A stretch of 64,000 nt of DNA from CBDDFN01 sp965227065 (GTDB lineage: Bacteria > Pseudomonadota > Alphaproteobacteria > SPJN01). Under the pieces are notes generated by a model, which was not told the DNA's origin, ran no database searches, and was given only the letters and a program-made list of their open reading frames with translations. The stretch lies in contig CBDDFN010000020.1 in the NCBI GenBank assembly GCA_965227065.1, forward strand, positions 744,001 to 808,000, given 5' to 3'. Position numbers and translations under genes: made by a program. This document shows, in pieces, positions 53,062 through 61,000 of the stretch (position 1 is the stretch's first letter; every line of letters starts with the position of its first letter).

Positions 53062-53295
53062 TCAGGGACGGAAGGCTGAGTTTTGTTCGACACTGCACCG
53101 CAGGGTCCGACCGAGTGCGCCAAGGTCCGACCCGGCTTTCTCAAGACGGTCAGCCAAGGCACAATAGGTTTCCGCTGTAGCCTCGGGCGACTGACCCAGT
53201 ACGGCGCAGTCATGAATATCCTCGATCATCATGGTCGCCTGTACCGACAGGCGTTGCAGAAGTTCACGGCCATCATTGGTCAGTTGATTGCTCAT
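53062..53295 (-). CDS. Small hypothetical protein
   Basis: 77-residue protein, not recognised: MSNQLTNDGRELLQRLSVQATMMIEDIHDCAVLGQSPEATAETYCALADRLEKAGSDLGALGRTLRC and a short tail. It is predicted mostly helical and acidic. The start is ATG 53295; an open frame continues upstream but passes into the 3' end of the lipoprotein gene. It may be a real small gene of the island but support is thin. Confidence 0.4.
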   Translation of the reverse strand: MSNQLTNDGRELLQRLSVQATMMIEDIHDCAVLGQSPEATAETYCALADRLEKAGSDLGALGRTLRCSVEQNSAFRP

Positions 53296-53414
53296 GACCC
53301 CATGCAGGCTTGCGGCGCGCGCGAAGTCCAGAGCTTTGTGTGGCCGCTTTGTGGGTCTCGAATATGTATGCCAGATTGCAGGAGCCGGGAGCGCGGGATC
53401 GTCTGCTCGGCCCC

Positions 53415-54032
53415 TCACGCTCCGTGTTCTGCGAGCCCACACTCGACAATTGCCTGACGAAACGCGGCGTCGACATCAAATTGCCCGGTGCTCGACATGG
53501 CAGCGTTCACACCAAGTAATCGGTACTTCACTGAGCGTCCATTCAGAATCTGGTTGAGAATCCGGCGCGCTTTTTCACCTTGCGCCATCCGAAACGGCGA
53601 CACCATCTTGGCGGTGTGCTCATAGACTTGCGACATTGTCGCATCGGCTTGCGGAAGATGAGCGCCGGACCCGAATGACGGCATTGTTGGCGCAACATCG
53701 ACGGGCGTATCGCTCAGCGTGATCGTCCAGGCCGGATTGTCGTCGACCCTGATTTGAAGATCCCCCGATATCGGTGCCGTTGGCTCCATAATCGCGCCCA
53801 GTCGTATTGTGCCAACCAGATTCTCGATAATGAATTCGGCGGAGAAATATGTTCGATTGACCCGGCGCAATATTGATCGCCGCGACGGTGTTCCACGTTC
53901 CACGCGGCAGGCCGAGACGTCGGTGAATTGATCGGTCATCGTCACGGCGCGCCAGTCGCCTTGAGTGTCGGGGCCGGACATACAAGACGACAGAATGAGT
54001 GTTGAGAGTGTCGCTGACAGCATGATGCGCAT
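53415..54032 (-). CDS. Predicted lipoprotein of unknown function
   Basis: 205-residue protein with a signal sequence and lipobox (LSTLILSSCMSGPD). The mature part contains VERGTPSRRSILRRVNRTYFSAEFIIENLVGTIRLGAIMEP and LQIRVDDNPAWTITLSDTPVD; not recognised. ATG 54032 has GGAG at good spacing. The gene lies between the small hypothetical gene and the XRE regulator, all on the minus strand, and is typical of accessory genes carried with mobile regions. Confidence 0.6.
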   Translation of the reverse strand: MRIMLSATLSTLILSSCMSGPDTQGDWRAVTMTDQFTDVSACRVERGTPSRRSILRRVNRTYFSAEFIIENLVGTIRLGAIMEPTAPISGDLQIRVDDNPAWTITLSDTPVDVAPTMPSFGSGAHLPQADATMSQVYEHTAKMVSPFRMAQGEKARRILNQILNGRSVKYRLLGVNAAMSSTGQFDVDAAFRQAIVECGLAEHGA

Positions 54033-54293
54033 TTCCGCTCCTTTCACTTGTGTTGAAGGAGCGTCCCGAAGCCGGGTGTTAAGAACGCATCGGAAACGGT
54101 GCGCGCGCTAGTTTAGGCCGCACGACAAGCGCGCGGCCCTGGACATTTCACGCCACCCGGCCCAATTCGGGCCCGGATGTTTCCGACGGAGTTCTTACGC
54201 TCCACACTTCGCGTTGCCGAAGTGCAAAGCGACTATAGACTGGAGTTTGAAGGTTCGGAAACAAAGAAGGCGTGCCGGTCGGGTGTGCCATGG
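54033..54293. other. Non-coding stretch with small hairpins
   Basis: No gene is supported. Two stem-loops are visible downstream of the XRE gene: GGCCC/GGGCC at 54159-54173 with loop AATTC, and CACTTCG/CGAAGTG at 54205-54224. Neither has a T tract on the minus strand. Confidence 0.4.
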
Positions 54294-54497
54294 TCAGTCC
54301 AGAAGTGAGCCGGGCGGGACATCGAGCGCCCGGGCGAGCTTTTCCACGATGATCAGGGTCGGATTGCGTGCGCCCCGTTCGAGATCGCTGATATAGGTGC
54401 GATGAATGCCGGCGTGATGCGCAAACTCCTCCTGCGACCAGCCTTTCGCCCGCCTCGCTTTGCGCAAATTCCGTCCCAGTCGCTCGACAATACCCAT
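54294..54497 (-). CDS. XRE-family transcriptional regulator
   Basis: 67-residue single-domain HTH_3 protein: IVERLGRNLRKARRAKGWSQEEFAHHAGIHRTYISDLERGARNPTLIIVEKLARALDVPPGSLLD. Its size and form match restriction-modification controller proteins as well as phage and toxin-antitoxin regulators. It is divergent from the nuclease gene at 54620, with a near-concentric palindrome in between, suggesting it represses itself and times the nuclease. Confidence 0.9.
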   Translation of the reverse strand: MGIVERLGRNLRKARRAKGWSQEEFAHHAGIHRTYISDLERGARNPTLIIVEKLARALDVPPGSLLD

Positions 54498-54516
54498 AGG
54501 CAGAGCAGACGCTTTG

Positions 54517-54549
54517 TGTCACTTTTTGGTCTACAGACGATCAGTGACA
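54517..54549. promoter_or_regulatory. Nested palindrome, candidate XRE operator
   Basis: TGTCACT at 54517-54523 and AGTGACA at 54543-54549 are perfect inverted copies centred at 54533. Inside, GTCT-AC-AGAC at 54529-54538 is a second palindrome on nearly the same centre. The element lies 19-52 bases upstream of the XRE start and 70-103 bases upstream of the nuclease start, so a bound dimer or tetramer could control both genes. Confidence 0.6.
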
Positions 54550-54619
54550 TTCTTCTTGACTTCTCACCTCCAATTGAGCGGGACTGGGCCACCCTTTTTT
54601 CTGAAATTCGAGGCCCGCC

Positions 54620-55567
54620 ATGACCCCGGAAAAGCTTAATCCGACCGCAATCCGCTACATCAAGCTTGGCCGCAAGAATAAATGGGCGGCTGAGGCCCGG
54701 TCCGACGGGATCATCCCGCTCGGCTTCGCCGAAGCTGATCACGAGGCCTGCCTCAATGGCGATATCGAGACCATCAAGGCGCAGATGCAGCGGCGTATCC
54801 GCCGGACCGCAATGGGCGCTGCCCAGGATGCCCGCGAACTTATGGACTTCTACAATGCCGATCCGGACACGCTGTGGATTACCTTTGCCCAAGATCACAT
54901 GTGGTGGACCTTTGCTGAAGGCCCCGTCATCCCGGTGACCGAACGCGGACCGGACGGGTATTCGCGCTATCGCAAGACCCGGGGCGAGGGTTGGCAGAGC
55001 ACCGATCTGAACGGCAAGCCGCTCCGGCTTAGGGATCTGAGTTCGCTTCTAACTCAGACCGCAAGCTATCAGCGGACCATCTGCCAACTCGGCAAGGCGG
55101 ACTATGCGCTTCGCAAGATCAGGGGGGTGACCGACCCGCTTCCTGATGAGGCTCAGGCGGTTCAGGCATTGATGGTCGATATGGCCCAAACCCTGATTGC
55201 TTGCCTTCACTGGAAGGAATTCGAAACCCTGGCCGATCTTGTCTTCGCCCGCGGCGGCTGGCGCCGGGTGAGCCTGCTCGGCAAGGATATGCCGGTGATC
55301 GATCTGTTGATTGACCAGCCCATCACCGGCGAAACCGCCTGGGTGCAAGTAAAATCAAAGAGCCGGCAGGCCGAGTTCGACACATATGTCCGGCGCTTTG
55401 TCGAGGCCGGGACCGCCCAGCGCCTCTATTATGTCTGTCACACGCTCACCAAGCCGCTCACGGTGCCCGACGATGTCGAGGGCGTCACGGTGCTGACCGG
55501 CGAGCCGCTCGCCCGGCTGGTGATCGAAGTCGGTCTGTTTCAATGGCTCATTGATCAGTCTCGTTAG
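54620..55567 (+). CDS. Predicted PD-(D/E)XK restriction-type endonuclease
   Basis: 315-residue protein. The C-terminal domain (about residues 195-290) has a restriction-enzyme-like core: FETLADLVFARGGWRRVSLLGKDMPVIDLLID...ETAWVQVKSKSRQAEF, with D228 and a QVK motif at 243-245 as candidate catalytic residues. The N-terminal half (IKLGRKNKWAAEARSDGIIPLGF, ARELMDFYNADPDTLWITFAQDHMWWTFAEG) could be a PUA/EVE-like reader of modified bases; that is a guess from pattern. It is divergent from an XRE gene and its 3' end overlaps the convergent DUF5681 gene by 20 bases. It is probably a restriction or defence nuclease. Confidence 0.68.
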   Translation: MTPEKLNPTAIRYIKLGRKNKWAAEARSDGIIPLGFAEADHEACLNGDIETIKAQMQRRIRRTAMGAAQDARELMDFYNADPDTLWITFAQDHMWWTFAEGPVIPVTERGPDGYSRYRKTRGEGWQSTDLNGKPLRLRDLSSLLTQTASYQRTICQLGKADYALRKIRGVTDPLPDEAQAVQALMVDMAQTLIACLHWKEFETLADLVFARGGWRRVSLLGKDMPVIDLLIDQPITGETAWVQVKSKSRQAEFDTYVRRFVEAGTAQRLYYVCHTLTKPLTVPDDVEGVTVLTGEPLARLVIEVGLFQWLIDQSR

Positions 55568-56333
55568 GGTTGTCAGGCGTGGCGCAATATTCGGTCAAGA
55601 GATTGTTGGCCTCGAGGAGATCGCGCCGTTTGAATGCCTTGATAATTTTGATCTGCATTTCGGCGCCCTTTTTCCTCTTAATTTCATCCAACACCTGAGC
55701 GCGGATACGAGCATCCTTAGTCTGTACATTTGCCCGAATGAATTCGTTGGCAGAATCGATTTCATATTGCCATTGATCAGCCGTGCCAAGCAGATCAAAC
55801 AAGTCTTTGTAGGGAGATTTGAGGATACAAACCCGTTGGGTCTTTTCGTCAAAAAATATGTCCCCGGGGTGAATGAGAAAGTCGGGCGGCTCTTTTTTGT
55901 TTCGCCGGGCGTGCTCGAGTGCCTTCTCCCCAAGTCGCTTATATTCCCACAATACTGTGTCCCGCCGTTCAATTTCCTCCTGTTCCCCGTGCTCGGCACG
56001 CTGGATCAGTTCAAGGAACAGTTTCTGGGACCTGGGATCGCCCTGAACAGCACGGGTGGCGACTGACCTGATAGCCGCCTCAGCGAAATTGATCGAAATC
56101 GTCTGACCGTGCTCTTTGGCCATGATCTTTGTGCGGGCCTGGCGCAAGATCATGTCTCGCAATGCTTTTTGATCCGGTTCACGGTTTTTCGAGCCCTTGG
56201 GTCTGCCGCGCGGGTTCCCTGACTTGCCTTTGGCGAACCTCGTTGATTTCGGTGGCCGGCCATAACCAATCTCGTAGGGCTGATCAGGACCGTCCTCGGT
56301 GCCTTCTTCGGTGTTGTCATTGTCGTCGCTCAT
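55548..56333 (-). CDS. DUF5681 protein coupled to the methyltransferase
   Basis: 261-residue protein. GYGRPPKSTRFAKGKSGNPRGRPKGSKNR is the DUF5681 motif, a short basic segment often near the N-terminus of phage and mobile-element proteins. The rest is helical and charged, ending in a KRKKGAEMQIKIIKAFKRRDLLEANNLLTEY region. Function unknown; the basic GNPRGRPKGSK motif is AT-hook-like and may bind DNA. It overlaps the ParB-methyltransferase upstream by ATGA, and the two are coexpressed. Confidence 0.8.
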   Translation of the reverse strand: MSDDNDNTEEGTEDGPDQPYEIGYGRPPKSTRFAKGKSGNPRGRPKGSKNREPDQKALRDMILRQARTKIMAKEHGQTISINFAEAAIRSVATRAVQGDPRSQKLFLELIQRAEHGEQEEIERRDTVLWEYKRLGEKALEHARRNKKEPPDFLIHPGDIFFDEKTQRVCILKSPYKDLFDLLGTADQWQYEIDSANEFIRANVQTKDARIRAQVLDEIKRKKGAEMQIKIIKAFKRRDLLEANNLLTEYCATPDNPNETDQ

Positions 56334-57679
56334 GTCGAAGCGCCAATTCTGTCTTGAGGCTCTGTCGCGGTCGTGGCCAGCCGTGTTGTTGCCACCTCAT
56401 CATACCGAGCGCCTGTCGCCTCGAGCGCGGCCTCAAGGCCGCAGACCTGGTGTGCGCGCCGTATGATGGTGTCGCAATAGAGCGGGTCGAGTTCGATGGC
56501 AGCGCAGCACCGTCCGGTCCGCTGTGCAGCTATGAGGGTCGAGCCCGAGCCGGCGAATGGATCGAGAATGAGATCACCCCTGTTTGAGCAATCGAGAATG
56601 GCGTCCGCCACCAGATCGACAGGTTTGACGGTCGGGTGGAGAGCCAAATCCTCACGCTCCTCGCCGAAGCTGTTTGCGCCGGCATAGGTCCAGACATTGG
56701 TCCGGTTGCGGCCGTGCCGGCCAAGCTCGACATTGTTGATATGAGGCTTGGAGCCATGCTTGAAGACAAACACCAGTTCATGTTGAGATCGATAGAGTGA
56801 ACCCATTCCGCCATTGGTCTTGGCCCAGACGCACAGAGCCTTGAGTTCGGCGTATGTGGCGTCACCTGCGGCGAGGATTTCGCCCATATGCCGCCAGTCC
56901 ATGCAGATGAAATGCAGACTGCCGGCGCAGGAATGGCGGGCCATCTGTCCGAACGCGGTGCCGAGGAAGGCGGTAAAGTCGTCGGGGGTCATTTCCCCGA
57001 CCGCCATCGCGAACTCACGATGCTGTTGCCGTCCGAGCCCGGAGACATGACCTGCAATCGGGACATTATAGGGCGGATCGGTGAAGATCATGCGGGCGTG
57101 CGCACCGTCTAACGCCTTGGCATAGGGCTCGGCGTCGAGCGCGCTGCCGCACACAAGACGGTGCTGGCCGATTTGCCAGACATCGCCGGGCAGAGTTACC
57201 GAAGGGCCATCCATGATTTCCGGAACAGCATCGTCAGGATCGGGCTCGACTTCAGATTGACCATCAACCTTGATGTCGTGAATCAGGATGTCGATTTCGG
57301 GAGCCTCGAACCCGGTTATCGTCAACTCGAAATCAAGGTTGAGGTCTGCCAGTTCACCCAGTTCCAGACCAAGCAGTTCGCGATCCCAGCCGGCATTTTC
57401 CGCCAGCTTGTTGTCGGCAATGACGTAAGCGCGGATTTCGGCTTCGGACATATGCGACAGCCGCACGGTCGGAACCTCGGTCAACCCAAGCTGTCGGGCG
57501 GCGTCGACCCGGCCGTGGCCGGCTATGATGCCGTCGAGATCATCGATCAGTACCGGGTTGGTGAAGCCGAACCGCTCGATCGAGTGTGCAATCTGGTCGA
57601 TCTGTTGGGGGGAGTGAGTTCGCGGGTTTCTGTCGCGCGGTTTGAGCTGGAGAAGGTCGCGATATTCAATGGATAGCAT
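56330..57679 (-). CDS. ParB-like domain/DNA methyltransferase
   Basis: 449-residue fusion. Residues 1-110 are a ParB-like nuclease/partition domain (LKPRDRNPRTHSPQQIDQIAHSIERFGFTNPVLIDDLDGIIAGHGRVDAARQLG). The rest is an N6-adenine/N4-cytosine methyltransferase of the beta order: IFTDPPYNVP first, then LILDPFAGSGSTLIAAQRTGRCC near the end. The combination is common on prophages and mobile elements. The target site is unknown. With the nearby nuclease it could form a restriction-modification-like pair, though the nuclease gene is on the other strand. Confidence 0.92.
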   Translation of the reverse strand: MLSIEYRDLLQLKPRDRNPRTHSPQQIDQIAHSIERFGFTNPVLIDDLDGIIAGHGRVDAARQLGLTEVPTVRLSHMSEAEIRAYVIADNKLAENAGWDRELLGLELGELADLNLDFELTITGFEAPEIDILIHDIKVDGQSEVEPDPDDAVPEIMDGPSVTLPGDVWQIGQHRLVCGSALDAEPYAKALDGAHARMIFTDPPYNVPIAGHVSGLGRQQHREFAMAVGEMTPDDFTAFLGTAFGQMARHSCAGSLHFICMDWRHMGEILAAGDATYAELKALCVWAKTNGGMGSLYRSQHELVFVFKHGSKPHINNVELGRHGRNRTNVWTYAGANSFGEEREDLALHPTVKPVDLVADAILDCSNRGDLILDPFAGSGSTLIAAQRTGRCCAAIELDPLYCDTIIRRAHQVCGLEAALEATGARYDEVATTRLATTATEPQDRIGAST

Positions 57680-58086
57680 AGGGGGTTATTCCTCATTTCA
57701 GGTCCCCTTTTTGTAATTTATCCCGCTTGAATATGTAAAATTAACCATATACCGCAGAGCATGTCAATAAAGATTAATTTGTGACCGATAATAATTTTAC
57801 TCGCTGGGCAAGGGAACTAAAATTCCCTCCGCAAACCCGTCGATCACGTCGTTTCAAATCGGGCCAGGCGTTGTCAAGATCAGTTTCGCCTTCATAGCTG
57901 ATGTTTCTTTCGGTTCGCATAAAGTGAGGTGAGAGACGATAATTTTAAACACAATCCCCACATAGGCTCTAGTTACCTGCCGCAGTTGCAGCAGAGCTTT
58001 CGTACCGATACTCGACACGGCCTGGTGTCGGAGCAGTTTCGTCATTTATCTTGAGTTGTTGGCGCGAATCCAAAAACAATACGGGT
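57680..58086. other. A+T-rich intergenic region before the STAND gene
   Basis: 407 bases with no supported gene. The left part contains a likely promoter for the methyltransferase (57738-57767), and GGGAA/TTCCC forms a weak 5-bp hairpin near 57810. The right part, up to the start at 58087, shows no strong promoter or ribosome site for the STAND gene by eye. Confidence 0.4.
57738..57767 (-). promoter_or_regulatory. Possible promoter of the methyltransferase operon
   Basis: On the minus strand a perfect TTGACA (57767-57762) is followed after 18 bases by TAATTT (57743-57738), about 60 bases upstream of the methyltransferase start. Confidence 0.45.
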
Positions 58087-61000
58087 ATGTCGATCGATTT
58101 TGCTCAGATTAACGGATTTTCAGATGGCCAGCGCGTCTCGTTCGAGCAGCTTGTTTGTCAACTTGCCCGGCGTCAGGCTCAGGCTGAAGGACACACTTTT
58201 CGGCGTATTGAAGGGTCGGGCGGAGATGGTGGTGTGGAGGCCATCGCCGAAAGGGACGACGGACATATTATCGGCTGGCAGGCCAAATATTTTTGCAGTG
58301 TGAAGTACATCAGTTGGTCTCAAATCGATAAATCGGTTGAGGCCGCCTTGAACGCCTATCCCGAGCTTGATCATTACATCATTGCATTGCCGTGCGATTT
58401 AACGGGGCGGTCCGGGGCGAAAGGGCAAGGCAAGAACGGTTGGGAGCATTGGAAGAACCGGGTTAAAAACTGGCAGGCCCTTGTGCGCCAAAAAGGCCAC
58501 ATACCGGTTCAGTTTGAAGTCTGGACCAAAGATGAACTGTTTGAGCGATTAAGCCGTCCCGATGCCGTCGGGCTTCGTCATTATTGGTTCAATGCCGTCG
58601 AGATGTCCGACGACTGGTTTCGCAAGCAAGTTCATCGTGAAGTTGAGACGCTGGATGATCGCTATCACCCTGAAGATCATGTGGATGTCGAGGCGCAAGC
58701 ATTGTTTGACGTCATGGTTCGCCATCCTCGCGCTTTTCTCGAATTCAACCATCATGTCAATCTGATCGGTGCGTGTGCGCCAAGAATTAACCGACTTGCT
58801 CAGGGCATAGTAGATATGTACGGGGTGTTTGATTTTTGGAACGCTGCCATTGCTGATTTTCGTCGATTGAAGCCTTGTTTCGAAGGGCCGCTATCAGATG
58901 ATTGGCCTCTTGATGAGCTATTGAGCACTTTAGCACTAATTTTTAGGGCGGATCATTTTCTTGAGAAGTGGATTCAACAAATTCGCAGTTTGGGTTGGGT
59001 CGAAGAAGGGATAGAATCCGAATTACTTCTCAGTATCGGGATACATGAAACGTCGGCAAAATTTGTCCAACATGCATTGCGTTCACTCAGCTTGGCTGCG
59101 GAGAACGATCGTTTTGCGATCCTGACGGGCCATGCGGGAACCGGGAAAAGCCAGTTAATGGCTGAAATGGCCTCACGTTCGGTAGATGAGGGGCATCCAG
59201 CCCTGTTCATTGCGGGGCAGCGGTGGACCAATCAAAACCTGTGGACGCAATTGGCAAACCATGTGGGGTTTCCGGGACAGGACGGGCGCGCAGTTCTGGC
59301 TGCGTTGGATGCGGCCGGTGAAAAGACGGGCGTGCGGGCGTTACTACTTATCGACGCGATCAACGAAGGTATTGGCTGCCAGTACTGGCGAAATTGGCTT
59401 GGCGAGTTGCGTAGCGAGTTGGCGGCCCTTCCCCACATTGCCTGCGTAGTTTCATGCCGGAGCGAGTATCTTGACTTTGCTGAGCCAAAGTCTGGTTTCG
59501 CTTGTCAAAAAGTGCCCCTGCACGGTTTTCAAACTGAGGAGGAGCGTGAGCAGGCGGCGCAGATCTTTCTCGATAAGCGCGGTATAGTGCGACCGGCATT
59601 GCCGTGGCTTTCGCCTGAATTTTCCAATCCGTTGTTTTTACGCACTGTTTGCACGGCATTGCAGCAGCAACACTTGTCCGAGTTTCCAGCCCAAATGTCT
59701 GGTGCGCGGGCGATTGTTCAGCTTTATCTCGACAGCGCTGGCCGCTCCCTCTCACACGATGAACAAAGCGCAGTTCCGTTGAGCGCGCTCCTTGGTCAGG
59801 CGCTGCGAAGTTTGGCGCGGCGGATGGTCGAGCAGCGCTGCGATTATGTTGTGTTTCCTGAGGCGACCGGAATTATTGACAAGGAATTTGGCGGCATCGC
59901 CCCCCGCTTGGGGAGTTCTTGGCTCGCTGTGTTGCTTGAGCGCAGCCTTTTGCGTCGTGACCCGCATCCCCACCAGCACAGCGGCACCAGCCTATCTGCG
60001 CCTGAGGAGGTCGTCCGTTTCAGTTTTCAACGCTTTCAAGACTATGTGATGGCTGAAGAATTGGTCGCGCAAATCGACACTATTGATGGGGCGTTTGGTG
60101 AAGGGGGCGCGCTTGAATTTTGCTTGATGGTTGATTGGTTTGTGCCGCAGTGGCACGGTTTGGTTGATGCCCTCGCCGTGATATTGCCCGAAACATGCGA
60201 AGCGGAACTGATTGACCTCTTGCCCGGAGGCATTGATCGTTGGTGCAATAGTGAGGAAGCAGTTAATGTGTTTGCCGAAAGTGCCATATGGCGGTCCCGC
60301 GCGGGCTTCACAAAGCGTACAACCCAAATTCTGCAAAGCTTCGCCAATTATCACCTTGACGCTTGGGCGCTTTTGGTCCGCGTGGCTGTTCTTGCCGATC
60401 ACCCGTGGAACACACGGTTTTTGCATGACATTTTGACACGCTGGCCGATGCCGGAACGGGATTCCGAATGGACAATCTGGGTGAATGATTTCGCCTCTAT
60501 TGGGGAGAATAGCCTGAATGATTTGATCAATTGGTGCCTGTCAACAGATGTAAACCGGGCTGGTGCAGAGAATCGGCGTCTGGCGGCTTTGTGTTTGGGA
60601 TGGGCGTTGACGGCTTCGAACCGAAAAGTGCGGGATCGGGCAACGAAGGCGCTGACTGCATTGATGGTGATTGATCCTAAGCTATTCGGCGACCTCATCA
60701 AGGCGTTTGAAAAGGTAGATGACATCTATATTCACGAGCGGATTTTGGCGGCCGCCTATGGAGCGTGTTGCCGGGAGGCGTCATCGTACCATCTGAGTGC
60801 GGCGGCACTCTGTGCTTACAACGCTGTTTTTGCTGATGGTAAGCCGGTCCCGCATCTGCTGCTTCGCGATTATGCGCTGGGCATTCTTGAGTGCGCCCAG
60901 GCACACAAGGCGCTGCCTTCATCAATCGATATCGCCAAATGCCGCCCGCCTTTCAATTCGCTCCCGCCCGATTTCAACCTACAGCAGGCCGATGTGGAGG

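Noticed and set aside
54294..54497. XRE gene as the antitoxin of a toxin-antitoxin pair
   Set aside because: No small toxin gene lies next to it on the same strand. The divergent 315-residue nuclease and the palindrome fit a controller role better.
57854..58045. 63-codon minus-strand frame upstream of the STAND gene
   Set aside because: No convincing start or ribosome site and no recognisable motif; treated as non-coding.
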